Program-made: the position numbers and the translations under genes
DNA from: Plicaturopsis crispa FD-325 SS-3
Taxonomy: Eukaryota; Basidiomycota; Agaricomycetes; Amylocorticiales; Amylocorticiaceae
DNA: 64,000 nucleotides
Assembly: GCA_000827205.1 (NCBI GenBank)
Contig: KN832554.1
Span: 1,796,345 to 1,860,344, forward strand
Direction: 5' to 3'
The notes under the pieces: generated by a model
Told to the model about the DNA's origin: nothing
The model's input: the letters and a program-made list of their open reading frames with translations, nothing else
Database searches by the model: none
Part shown: in pieces, positions 42,517 to 54,376 of the stretch
Layout: each line of letters starts with the position of its first letter
Numbering within the stretch: position 1 is the stretch's first letter

Positions 42517-45500
42517 ATGTTCGGCCAGAATTCTGTCACGTCCTCTTGGGGGCAGCCGCAACAGAACCAGCAGCAGCAGCAGCCAGCCGGAGGTTCTGCG
42601 TTTGGTCAACCGAGCGCATTCGGGTCCGGCGGTGGTGGTAAGTCATCCATTGTCATCGATATAAGGCGCCCAACACCAACTTTCTTCGAGCTTTTGGTTC
42701 TGGAGGCGCGTTTGGTCAGAACCAACAGCAGCAGCAGCAACCGGCAGCGAACCCAATGTTCGGGGGACTAGGCGGCACCTCCAACACCGGTAATTCTGGT
42801 TTCGGTGCGCGTCCTCGAGCCCACGCTACCAATTTGGCTAACTTTTCGCTCTCACAGGCGCTTTTGGCTCTACCAATAACGCCCAAACAAATAATGCCAA
42901 CCCGCTCTTCGGTGCGTCAAAACCAGCGACAGGATTCGGCGCGTTCGGTGGTGGGGGTGGAACATTTGGTGGCGGGGGTGCGTTCGGAGCCAGCACGAGC
43001 ACTCCTGCCTCAGGGTCGGGTGGAGGTATATTTGGCCAGGCGAATACAAACGCGGGCACAAGCACTTTTGGAGGAGGCGGGTTGTTTGGACAAAATAAGC
43101 CGGCGACTGGGTTCGGGGCAACAACAAGTAAGTCATCGCTGTTGACTTCACTGGCAGAAAATAATGTCTCAACGCTAGCAAATCAAACCGACGTCGCTGT
43201 TGCTCCAGTAACCACGGGTAGCTTGAATCCTCCATATGCTGTCTTCAGCGAGAAAGACGCTGCAAATGCTAGCGTGACCCTTCAGTATCAAAGCATCAGC
43301 GCTACACCCCAATACAGAGGGTCATCATTCGAAGTACGTCTCCCTGAACTACAAATCTTGCATTCTACTTGCGGCCGATCTGATTTGTCTAATCAATGTT
43401 TAGGAACTACGTTTCCAAGATTACCAGCAAGGCCGAAAAACAGCAGGTGCGGGTGCTGGCGCGTTTGGCCAGCCGTCAGCATTTGGCGCACCATCACAAC
43501 CTGCCGCTAGCACGGGCAACAGCATTTTCGGCCAACCTGCACAACCTGCGCAGCCGACGAACTCGATATTCGGTGGTGGTGGAGCGTTTGGTCAAAACAA
43601 CCAGCCAGCCGCCGGTAATGCTTTTGGTGGTGGGTCTGCTTTCGGTCAGCCGGCTGCGCCCGCAACAGGAACTGGATTGTTTGGCGGAGGCGGCGCTTTC
43701 GGACAGCCTCAAAACCAGCAGCCGCAACAGTCGACTGGATTCGGTGGTTTCGGGCAACCTCAACAGCCGCAAACGCAGCAACCTGCTGCTAACACAGGCG
43801 GAGGCTTATTTGGTGGTGGCGGAGCGTTCGGTGCGAAACCAGCGGCGTTCGGCAGCACTACTGGAAATACCTTTGGTGGGGGTGGAGGTATCTTCGGTCA
43901 GAATCAGCAGCAGCAGCAACCCGCTGCTCCCAGTGGTGGTCTCTTTGGGCAACCTGCGGCACAATCACAACCTGCTTTCGGTGAGCCATCCCTGCCTTCG
44001 TTGTTTATATGGCCTTTCTGACATCCTCTTTCTACAGGCGCGAATAATAACGCCCCGAAGCCTGGCGGACTATTTGGTCAGCCAGCCGCTCAGCCCGCGG
44101 GACAAACCAACGCATTCGGTGGCGGTGGTCTGTTTGGTCAGCAGAACCAGCCCAACCAACAGCAACCCGCACCGTCGGGAGGCTTGTTTGGCGGTGGCGG
44201 CGGATTGTTTGGCAATAACAACAATAATCAGCAAAACCAACAGCAACAGCCCAACCAACCCCAGCAGGGTGGTGGACGTAAGATCTGATTCCATTCGAGT
44301 GCTCTATCCCTACTAACATAGCGCGCCTTCCTAGTATTTGGGCAACCGCCAGCTCAACAGCCGTCGGGTGGGCTGTTCGGAGGGGGCGGTGGATTGTTCG
44401 GCAACAATAACAATAACAACAACAACACCGCCCAGCCAAATCAGCAACAGCCCGCGCAGAGTTTCGGTCTTTTTGGTGGTGGCCCAAAGGCTCCCACACC
44501 TGCTGCGCCGAGCGGAGGGCTATTCGGAAACACATTCGGTCAATCTACTACGAACACCAACAGTGCACCCGGGCAGCAGCCTAGCATATTCGGCAACACG
44601 CTTGGCCAATCGTCGAACCAACAGTCCAACACCAATACGGGTGCATTCGGAGGCGGCGGTCTTTTTGGCAACAAGTCGACGACGGGGACCGCGCAACCGA
44701 ATCAAGGTGGCGGTCTCGGCGGCGGCTCGTTATTCGGGAACTCTTTCGGTGGCTCGAATTCATTCAATACGTCGACAAACAATGCTGGTACCCAGGGATC
44801 CCTGACAGCATCTATAGCGGAACCCATCGGTACAAATCTCCCCATATTCTCCATGCTACCCCCAGGGCCCCGCGCCGTTCCCGTCGATTCGCCAAAAAAG
44901 AAGCCCGGTTTCTTCGTCGACGTTCCAACGCGGTCACCGGTGCCACGTCTGCAACTAGGCTATACCCCTGCGAACATCAAGTTGCGCGGTTTCGCGTCGC
45001 AAGCCGCGTCGTCGTCCCTCGGTGGCAACCCCTTCAACGCGACTCTATCCTTCAACTCGGGGAAACCCAACGCACTGTCGTTAAGTCGAACTGCAGATTA
45101 CAACGGGGGAGCCGAGGCCTTCCTCAGCAGCCGTAGCTCGAGCCCGTCCTTAGGCAGCGGCAACCGCCAGAGCGTGAAGAAGTTGATCTTGGACAAGAAG
45201 ATCGAACCTTCCGATCTCTTCAGTCAATCTGGAGGCTCTCCCAGTATGAAGAACGGCGCCGGGAAAGTCAGCTTCAGTCCAGCTTTGAGCGTGGCTGCAC
45301 GGGAGAAGGAAGCGGCTGCCGCTGCCGCACCCATGTTGGCTCTCCCTGCTCCCAATGGCACACCTTCGCCTGCTCGAAAACCATTGAATCGATTCACCGC
45401 GCACAGCACACATCATGTCATCGACGCAGACAAACCTGGGCCAGCACCAAATAGCGGTGCTTCCGAGCTGCAAGAGGGTGACTACTGGGTGAAGCCAGAT

Positions 45501-45914
45501 CTCCAGACGCTGAAGAACACGGGATACGAGGAGCTGTCGTCCTTCAAGGATCTTGTCGTTGGACGGGTCGGATACGGCGAGATCCACTTCCTCGACCCTG
45601 TCGATCTGACAGGACTGAACAAGCTGAGCGCGCTCTTCGGCGAAATCGTACGCTTCGACGACAAGGAGTGCATCGTATACCCAGACAGCGACGACGTGGA
45701 CAAGCCACCTCCGGGCTCCGGGCTGAACGTGCGGGCGCGCATCACGCTGGTGCGATGCTGGGCGGCGGACAAGGCTACGCGTGAGCCTATCAAGGACGAG
45801 AAGCACTTGGCCGCGATCAAGCATCTGAAGCGACTGCGAAACATGAAGCACACGCATTTCGAGGGATTCGACTTTGCGGAGGGCAAATGGACGTTTACGG
45901 TGGAGCATTTCTAA
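42517..45914 (+). CDS. NUP116: GLFG nucleoporin of the Nup98/Nup116 type
   Basis: FG nucleoporin lining the pore channel, binding karyopherins and the mRNA export factor Gle2/Rae1. It starts MFGQNSVTSSWG, with dozens of GAFG, GLFG and FGQ repeats separated by Gln/Asn-rich spacers. A GLEBS motif interrupts the repeats early (VAPVTTGSLNPPYAVFSEKD to FEELRFQDYQQGRK), as in Nup116 and Nup98. The C-terminal autoproteolytic-type domain is complete: DYWVKPDLQTLKNTGYEELS, VGRVGYGEIHFLDPVDLTGL, IVYPDSDDVDKPPPG, KATREPIKDEKHLAAIKHLK, and the end GFDFAEGKWTFTVEHF. The stop codon follows the HF pair where Nup98 precursors are cleaved, so no Nup96 half is attached. Six or more short introns; alternative frames through the repeats are long but are shadows. 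Confidence 0.95.
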
Positions 45915-46129
45915 GCCTGCATATCTATCTACGGTCTGTTACCTCCTCTGCCGCAAATCTGCTTTCTCCTAGTCTTGCATGTCGTACTCTACGTTGTCGT
46001 GTCTTGCATGTCCAGCGCTCGTTTGATAGTATTATATTAGCTACCGGTAGCCTCTCATGTACCTAGTCGCATCGTGTCCAATGATTGCTCAATATAACGA
46101 GACTTCATGATGTACTTACCTTGGCTTTT

Positions 46130-47290
46130 CGGTCGCGATGGGTCTCCAAGTTGCCAGCATGGCCATGTGTTGTTGTCACTGTGAGCCTCATGGCCAGAAA
46201 GAAGCGGTGGCGGTGCAAGTTTACGCCTCGACTTTGACTCCCTCGGAGTCTCGGACTACGTCTCAACACGTATCTCAAAACCCGTCACAAGGACATTCAC
46301 TTACTACCACGGTAGGTCACTCAGATTTGCGCACTTCAAGTAGTAACTCATAGGCGATGGTCATCTACTCTGTAGCATGCATGGGTATGGCATCAACTGA
46401 GGAGGCGAATCACTTTGAGCCGCGAGTCCTTGTTCGAAGTCCTGACTCCTTAATCCTCCTCCTGCGCCTTCATGTCGACGTTACCGTATACCTTTCGTCT
46501 ATCGGATGTCACCGCGATGAGACCCTGGGGACGATTACTTCACGGTCTTCAACGCCCTGCAAGCCGTCCGACGTACTGATTCCAAACTCCTGGACATGCG
46601 CAGACTTCCAGCGGACGCATGATCGATGCCTGTATCCTATTATGCAAGTACTCTGCAGGTCCTCTCACTAAATCGCGTCACTTTCAAGAATGCCTACCAA
46701 CCTATCCATTTGTGGCGCCATACCCGTGACTCGCTCTACCAAGCCCCGTTAAACTGGAATCAAGCGTATTCAACATCGACGCCGTTAACTTGCCGGGAAA
46801 TTCCCCGCAATTCCCTCCGGCCCTGCGATTGCTCGATCTGCCATCGGATGTGACATCACTGGGCGCTGTGGCCTGGATGATCTTGAAGCCTGCCCCCCTC
46901 GTCCGTGACTTTCGCAAAGACCAGACCCTCGCTTGTCCATGCGCTCATTGGCCAATGGACGTGCGTCCTTGAAGCACCTCGGCCTTTACGTCTCTCCGGC
47001 CCTCTATAGCGCTCGAGTCCTTGAGCTCCAGACTTTTCTGGACCTGTCGCACAACACGAGCGTTCGAGCTGTTGATCTGGGCGATATGGCACCGGCCGAC
47101 AACATTTCGAAAGAACATTCCGCATGGCACATTAGTCCGCAGCGTCTCCTCACATTGATGATAGAAGACATCTACGCCGGGCCAGACAACCATATGGACC
47201 GGAAGACTTGCCATCTGCGCTACGATAGTGCGCTCGCGATGGGGGACGGCGGACGCGTTGGCGCAGCTCGTTCATATCAAGAGGGTGGTT
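46130..47290 (+). pseudogene. Decayed F-box/LRR-like gene
   Basis: No single open frame covers this stretch, but pieces in different frames read like the leucine-rich half of an agaricomycete F-box protein: DFDSLGVSDYVSTRIS, ASTLQVLSLNRVTF, PPALRLLDLPSDVTSLGAVA, ASLKHLGLYVSPAL and SVRAVDLGDMAP. No F-box itself is visible upstream. It could also be a real gene with more introns than I could place. The similarity is to the general Leu-rich pattern, not to a named gene. Confidence 0.35.
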
Positions 47291-48464
47291 GAGCTGGTGG
47301 TTCCGGCGTTCCAGGGATGGCAGGGAAAAGTCGTCTCACACTGTTTACGGGAGTGTGATGCATGCGACATCCTTAGAGTTGACGCACTCCGTCATGTTTA
47401 TTACTGAGGCTTACTGGAAGACTCTGACTTCACCACGATCTGCTTCGCCGGTGGACGGCTCAAACTTCAATAAAATTGTGTATTCCAGTCAAAGTCACAC
47501 GACCAATAATAGGGATGACGATGTTGCACTGGCAACCAAGGGGCACCGTGAGCGCTGAGAGGGACCAATGGCAATCGTATCGTCCCTTGAGCGCGCATAA
47601 CCATTCCACCTACTATGGCGAGATATTACTGGCCAGTACCATCGCGCAGCATCTGATTAGATCAACACAGCGAATTAACAGCCTGCCAGATGAAACACGT
47701 ACGCGTCCTTGCCGAGTAATTTTGATTCGGAAGAATATTTTCAGGAGGTCTGGAGGCAATCTGGAGTGGGTCGGTGGGGGCAACCAGGCGGGCACCAATA
47801 GGATCGCAGGTTGCAGGATAGCCTTTCAAGCACCGCGACGGTCTGCTCTCCTGGACTCCCCATAGCTTGGCTTGGAAAAAAAGCGTCTGTTTAGAGGAAA
47901 CAAGACATGGGGAGCACAAAATGCGGCGTATGATCTGTCTGCTCTGGTTAGATATACGAATCTCTGCAGAAGAAGGCGTTGGAGATGGCCAGACCGTTCG
48001 CACTCACGATGTTACAGTAGCTCCATGTAGTATCCACTGACGCACAGGCTCTAGAACATTATTTTGATCAGTCCGAGTTGGTTGCCGGCGGCGTGGCGAC
48101 TTGGGGGCCATGTCTGCTCAAATGCACTGCAGCCTTTCCCACCTGAACCAGAGCGATACGAGGGAACGAATGGACTGCAAATGGTATATCGCAGAGCGCT
48201 GGTTGCTGCGGATGAAAAAGAAAAAGGAACCAGTGAGAGGCGGTGAGCGAAAGTGTTCAAGGTCGCCACGGTAAAAAGGCCTCACGGTCGACTCGAGTCT
48301 GGAGCGACCATCCACAGCGCCCGGAAGGGGTCCATCCAGAATTGATACTATTTTTCTGGACTCACTTTATAATCCCCATCGACAGATATCAATCGCCCTT
48401 TCCCTTCTACCCTCACCACCCTCTTGAACGTTGTCGAACGGGAAGTGCGGAAGAAAAAAAAGAA
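47291..48464. other. Intergenic sequence, no gene seen
   Basis: 1.17 kb between the decayed F-box-like region and the Tpa1/Ofd1 gene. The longest frame (47476-47865, 129 codons) is unrecognised. The stretch just upstream of the start (48390-48464) is pyrimidine-rich then purine-rich, consistent with a promoter and 5' UTR. Confidence 0.4.
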
Positions 48465-50742
48465 ATGGCCCGCAAGAACGCACGGTCCCCCTCACACGAG
48501 CGCGACCCGATCCTCCTCAAGAAACAGAAAATATTACACAACACAGAGCCGGCGTTCGACCACAGCCAGCAGTTTGCCGCCGAGGTCTTCGACGCTGGTG
48601 CCATCCAAAAACTTGCAAGCTCGTACGCCGTCAATCAGCCGTTCAAATACGCGATCGTCGAGAAACTCTTCCAGGACGATCTGCTTAAGAAAGTGAAGGA
48701 CGAGTGTCTGAGCGAGCTCAACTTCACGGAGAAGGAGACAGATATCTACAAGGTGCGTTTCATACCGTGTATCTGAAATTATCAGCGACCGACATCCACT
48801 ACAGGTCAACCAAACAGGAGACCTTGCCTCCTTAAACTTCCTCACGCCGTCCCAAATATCTTTGCTACCAAGCCTGCTAGCCCTGCGCGATGCACTCTAC
48901 TCCGACACTTTCCGCAGCTACCTCCAGGCCGTTACCGGCTGTGGCCCGCTTTCGGGCACGAAGCAGGACATGTCCGTGAACTCTTACACCAAGGGCTGCC
49001 ATCTCCTCAACCACGACGACGTTATCGGCTCGCGGCGTGTCTCCTATATCCTCTACATGCCGCTCCCGCACTATCAGTTCTGGCAGAAGGACTGGGGAGG
49101 CGCGCTCGAGCTCTACCCTACGCGGATGGGCGTTGATGGAAATGAGCCAGAGGCGATGCCCATGAAGACCATTCCCCCGAGCTGGAACCAGTTTATATTC
49201 TTCGAGGTGCAGCCAGGGAAGAGCTTCCATTCGGTAGAGGAGGTCGTCGTCGGTGGGGAGGGTGAGGATGGCAGGGAACGATTAAGCATCAGTGGGTGGT
49301 TCCACGCCGCGCAGCCTGGCGAAGAGGGCTACCAGCCTGAACCACCCGTGCGAGAGGTCAAAAGCTCTAGGGAGCAACTTGTGAGCATTGCTTCCGTTCA
49401 AAATCTCATTTGCACCGTTGCTTATCGCATGATAGACGTCCACACAGACAGTCTTCAAATCCTACCCCGAATCACCCGAGCCGCCTCTCCCAGAGACACC
49501 TCTCAGCGAAGAGCACGTCTCTTTCCTCTCCGAATTCCTCAACCCGGTATATCTCCAGACGCGTACCATGCGCGCGCTCGCCACCCGGTTCATCGAGGAA
49601 TCCAGCCTCGAGCTCCACTCTTTCCTCTGCGAGCCCCTCGCATCGAAACTCCAGACCGGCTTACGCGAAAACGACTTCAACGACGGGCTCGGGCCCGAGC
49701 GGGGCGGCCGCATCCCGCCGCACGTCGCCGGCACCACTGGCGCGTGGGCGCTCAAAGGCCCGCCCCACAAATGGCGCTACTGCACGCTCGCGCCCCACGC
49801 CGAGGGTGCCCCCGTTGCCGCGGTGACGCCCCGGGCGGCACACACATCGCCGGACGAGATTGTCCGCAGCCTGCAGGACGAGCTGTTTCCCAGTGCGGCG
49901 TTCCGTGCCTGGGTGGCGGGCGTGTCCAAGCTTCTTCCCCTCCGATACTCGGCGGAGGCGCGGCGGTTCAGGCCGGGACTTGACTATACCCTTGCGACGA
50001 GCGAGGAAAACGAGGCGCGCCTGGATGTTGTGCTCGGTCTGACCCCTGAACTCGCTCCGGAGCAGAGCTCTTCCACGAACGGGAGAGGGAAGAAGAGCAA
50101 GGCCAAGCAAGAACCGAAGGGTTGGCAGACTGGGCTGTGGGGTGGCTGGGAGGTTCGTTCGTTTCATCTTTGCGCAAGGGGCCGATGCTTACCCGTGTTC
50201 TTTGACAGTGCTACATGGCCCCGCACGACGAGGAGGATGACCCCGCTGTATATCGATCTGGATCTCACAAAAAGCCCACCTCGGAGAAGAACGGGAATGG
50301 TCATGATGTCGAAATGGCCAACGGCACTAACGGCACACACACTCATAATGGCACCAACGGAACGAATGGTCACAATGGCACGAATGGTACGAATGGCCAC
50401 AGCAACGGCAAATCGCACACGAACGGCAACGGCGCTGCCTCCTCATCCAGTCCTAAATCAGCGAGATCTACCGCAAGCCCCAAGCCTAAGCAGCAGAGTC
50501 CGTTGCAGTCGATACACGAGGACAGCGACGACGGCGATGAGGACGAGGATGAAGACGACGGCACATTGCTAACCGTCCAGCCCGGATTCAACCGCTTGCT
50601 CCTCGTCCTACGAGACGAGCGCGTCATGCGGTTCGTCAAATATGTCTCCGCTGCGGCCGAGGGCTCGCGATGGGACGTCTGCGGAGAATACGAAGTCGGC
50701 GCTGTCCAAGTGGAAGACGGAGACGATGACGACGACCCTTGA
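48465..50742 (+). CDS. TPA1: Prolyl 3,4-dihydroxylase Tpa1/Ofd1/OGFOD1 family
   Basis: Fe(II)/2-oxoglutarate oxygenase that hydroxylates ribosomal protein uS12; in fission yeast (Ofd1) it links oxygen to Sre1 turnover. Four exons. The N-terminal catalytic double-stranded beta-helix holds PFKYAIVEKLFQDDLL, ELNFTEKETDIYK-VNQTGD, MSVNSYTKGCHLLNHDDVIG (iron ligands H-x-D), RRVSYILYMPLPHYQFW, DWGGALELYPTRMG, WNQFIFFEVQPGKSFHSVEE (distal His) and LSISGWFHAAQPGEEG. A second, non-catalytic barrel-like domain follows (PLSEEHVSFLSEFLNPVYLQ, FIEESSLELHSFLCEP), ending FNRLLLVLRDERVMRFVKYV and WDVCGEYEV. The C-terminal domain is interrupted by about 100 residues of low complexity, including NGTNG-type repeats and a Glu/Asp run. 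The start codon follows an A-rich leader. It converges with NOP13. Confidence 0.93.
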
Positions 50743-50953
50743 CATTGTCCTACTTCTCTTTGCATCGCTACTTCATCGACATCTTCCCCCCATCTACATC
50801 CATCCATCCCTCATTGCTTTCAACTGTAAACCAGTATATACCATGCTCATATATGCGCCCTATAATAGTTATATGTAGGACGGTCATGCCTCGTCGTCAA
50901 GTACATCTGCAGGATACACACCAGCTGTGCACAAAAAGTAGTAGATAATGTAT

Positions 50954-52584
50954 TCAAAAATGTGTTTTCTTCCCCTGGCTTGGAACGATAGCGGCGGATT
51001 CCCGTTTTGCGAGCGCAAGTGCGGCGCCAGGCTTTGAGCGTGGCCGATTGCTTTTATCCCGTCCTCCTCTGCCGCCGCCGCCCTCGGCCCTACCCCCGCC
51101 CTCGGCCTTACCACCGCTCTCGCCACCCCACCACGGCTGTGGCTCTTCTACACGCTGCCGTTTCGGCGGGGCCTGTTCCTCCGCACTAGGATCTTCCGTG
51201 ACCCTTGCCCTGGCCTCGCGCGGTGTGCCTTTATAGCCAGTATTGTCTGCTGCCTTCCGCCGCGGGGGCCGAGTCTCCTTGCTGTACTTGTCCTTGGGGT
51301 TCCGCGGTCCGTCCTCTCGTTTGGGACGTGGGCCGCCACCCCTGCGGACGGCATCGGCAGAGGCGTATTCGACGACGAGCTTCCGCCCGTCGAGCGAGTG
51401 ATTCTTCGGGTTGACGAGTGCCGCGGTTGCGTGCTCTGTGCTCGTGAAATCAACGAAAGCAAATCTATATGCACGGATATCAGTAGATATCTTGACGAGA
51501 GGTGCAATACATTATTTGGTCGTACCCTTTGCATAATCCGCTGTCCTCAAATGTGCCCATGCGTACTTTGCGGAGCCAAACGTCTTTTTCTTGGGGTTTG
51601 GTCTCGTCTTCAGCGGCTGCTGCGTCGGGTGCGGCTACGGGCTCCTTGCCCTTCACCTTTTCGTCTGCTCCTTCGACCTCCGCCGCCTTCCCCTTTTTCT
51701 TCACCGCACGATGTGCTTCAAGTAGCTCGCGTATCGATTGCTCGGTTGTTTCGAATCCAAGGTTTCCCAGGAAAAGCGTGGGCGCTGGCGGCTGCTTCTG
51801 CGCACGAAGGATTTTCTGCGCGGTTTTCGACAGCCCTGTGAGGTTTTTCGACGCATCGGCTCCCTCTTCTGCACCGGCAAGGGCAGGCCGACCGGTATAA
51901 TCGTCGCCTACGTTAGTTGCATTCTATGAGATACGAAAGTGGTAATATTCAAGCAAGAAGACAGACCGTCTTTGATCAAGAGTCGCCTCCCGTTGAGAGG
52001 TTTTTCGGACATGGTAATGGCAATGATTTTTGCCTCCGGTGTCGCGAAATCGACGTATGCAAACCTAGAATATCAATGCAGAGTGTTTATTCAGGACATG
52101 CGTGCATAAATCCGTGAAATTGGACGGACCCTCTATTCTCTGGCTTCGCCGTTGGCGCGCTCGGTAGCTTCATCGGCATATTCACCCGCGTAATCTCCCC
52201 AACCCCGTCAAAGAACCCCTTCAGCGCCTCCACGGTCGTCTTGAATGTCATATTCCCCACCCACACCGAGTGCTGGCGCTTCCCCTGCGCAGCTGGAACA
52301 TCTTCCTTCCCCGTGCGTGCCTCCTTCCCGGTACGAGTTTTCGAGGCAGACTTGGCGGCCTTTGCGTCTAGCTTTGCCTTCTTCTTCTGCCTGCGGCGCT
52401 CGGCGTGCGAGAGTGCGGATACTTCAGCGACGTCTTCGGGCTCTGACGCGGACTCATTGTCGCTACTGTCGCTCTCGTCTCCGATAGGTTCTCGTTTACG
52501 CTTGGATTGCGGCGTCGGTGCGATGTTTTTCTCGGAATCGGACTCCGAAGACGAGGAGGAAGATGAGGACGCCGACGACGACAT
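50954..52584 (-). CDS. NOP13: Nop13-like nucleolar RNA-binding protein (two RRMs)
   Basis: Nucleolar protein of pre-ribosomes. It begins MSSSASSSSSSSSESDSEK, an acidic/Ser-rich region followed by a basic patch (RRRQKKKAKLDAKAAK). RRM1 starts HSVWVGNMTFKTTVEALKGF and its RNP1 is split by an intron: NRG-FAYVDFATPEAKIIAI. RRM2 is PTLFLGNLGFETTEQSIREL with a long acidic insert, then FAFVDFTSTEHATAAL and SLDGRKLVVEYASADAVRRG. The tail is Arg/Gly-rich and ends SQGKKTHF at the stop (50954-50956). This two-RRM order with NPKNHSLDGRKL is the Nop13 layout. An in-frame Met at 52644 would add 20 residues, but the MSSS start fits the family better. Three introns. Confidence 0.88.
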
Positions 52585-53283
52585 TCCTGTTATTTTCAGT
52601 AAGCTACACGCAGAATTTGGAGAGATGAGAGGACTGTCTTGCAAAGATCGAAAGCAAATGCGATCTTCACCAAATCTTGCAACTACACGATTTTCGGCCT
52701 CGCGTGGCAGACAGGGGCTTTTTTACACGAGGCTCACGCCGCCGACCGTGTTCCCTTACGACCTGGTCACGACCTCTCGAGTAGGTTTAGCTAATTCAAT
52801 GTGAAACGAGTTTATACGCAATATGTCATTCAGACGAACCATGAACAGGACTGAATAAAGTACAACACATAAGGGTGTCACTAGTGGATGCAGAGGCTGG
52901 GATGGATGGAGGATGGGTGGCACGTATGCCCCGAGGTGTACAAAAGGAAGTGGGGGATGGCTGGAAAATGCGGGATCATGAGAGGAGTCATTGCGTGCTG
53001 CGCTTGTGTGTGTCTATTACTGTGGAAGATAAAAAGATAGGCAAGAAGCGGACGACCGTGTACCGCGGGCGCGGTAGTGGGCAGTGGACCGCGAAAGAGT
53101 GAGAGACGACGGCTAGAGAGCACTCGAACCCCAACAAATAGTGAACCCAAAAAAAACAAGTGAACGGGCCGGAGGAGGGTAACGCCCCATATTACGCAAG
53201 GCCAGACATATCTATACATGCGTCTTCGACGCTCTCCAGAATCGCTACAAAGAGACCGAGATGGCCGGGTTGACCCTTGCTCA

Positions 53284-54376
53284 TCACGCCTTGCGAGGAA
53301 GCGGCGACAAGGGCTCGTCCTTCGTCACGGGAAGGCTGATGCGGCCGGTCTCCTCGTGGTGATGGTGCCGGTGAGCAGAAGGGGGCCCATTACGCGTAAT
53401 CCACGCCTCCGTCGCACGCGCATGGTCCTGCGGTGAGAGGCTGGATAAGGGGACGGGCGCGTAGACGGTGACGGAAGGTTTATGTGACGAGAAGCCTGGC
53501 GAAGACGGCGACGAAGGGAGAAGGTAGATACGCTGGAGGGACGCAGAGGACGTGGAATGCATGGGAAGATGGTGCGGGCGGATGTGTCGCGACATGTGGG
53601 AGTAATAATTTGAGACGGCGATGAGGAAGTGTAACTGGTCGAGATATGTTTTCAGTATACGTAGCTAAGTGGGAGGCATGAAGGTGAAAACTCACGCGAA
53701 TCACGACAAGCACAACCATAGCACCCATGAATGCTACGACTGCCCGCTCAACCCACATCTCGCAATTCTCCAAACTCAAGCCCATCTCCCCGATATTCCT
53801 CATGAGCTCGGGCTGGCGCGAGAGCTCTTCGCACAAGCCCGCACGGACGTTTGTGCGGAATGTAGCATATGTGCCGAGCGCGGTGAAGAATGCGCAGAAC
53901 GCAAAGTCCGCAATGGAGTAGTCTCGGTAAAACCGGACATACGACGGAATACCCTAATATCATGTTTCAACGGTCGAAAAATTCGGGGTCGGTGATAGTT
54001 CAGTGAGCGTGTACTAACCTTGATAATCCCGACGAAACCAATGGCACAGACTGCTGTAGCTGCGCCGAAGTACGCAGACAACAGTCCCCAAACAATCTTC
54101 ACGCTGTCCATACGCCAGGCGTCGCCCGACGGATCCCACTCGCTTTCAGTGAACCATTTGAGGAGCGGGGCGGTGAAAACTTCGATGAACAGGCCGAGGT
54201 TGACGCAGACCCCGAGCAAGGATATCACGATCGAGGCAGTTCTGTCGGAATACAACCGGGTCATGAGGGGCGTGGTTCGTGAAAGAGGAGAGGGCGAGCG
54301 GGCGAGAGAGAAAAGGAAACAATCGGGATTAGGCGTGGTTGAAAAAGACATACCGTGCAGGATAAAATCGAGGCAT
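53284..54376 (-). CDS. Four-helix membrane protein of unknown function
   Basis: Exon 1 is very short (MPRFYPA then a codon completed across the intron) and joins RTASIVISLLGVCVNLGLFI. Four hydrophobic helices follow: near residues 10-30, ILS-type IVWGLLSAYFGAATAVCAIG with its continuation FVGIIK, DYSIADFAFCAFFTALGTYA, and MWVERAVVAFMGAMVVLVVI. After the fourth helix comes RLHFLIAVSNYYSHM and a Ser/Pro-rich cytosolic tail of about 100 residues with an HRHHHHEE stretch. About 280 residues. The arrangement resembles small tetra-spanning fungal proteins, but I cannot name the family. Splice phases are consistent at all junctions. The stop is at 53284-53286. Confidence 0.75.

Noticed and set aside
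43396-44316. 306-codon plus-strand frame as a separate gene
   Set aside because: It is a shifted frame through the repetitive FG region of the nucleoporin; the GLFG frame with its GLEBS motif is the real one.
45150-45908. 252-codon minus-strand frame
   Set aside because: Lies antisense to the conserved C-terminal domain of the nucleoporin and has no recognisable motif.
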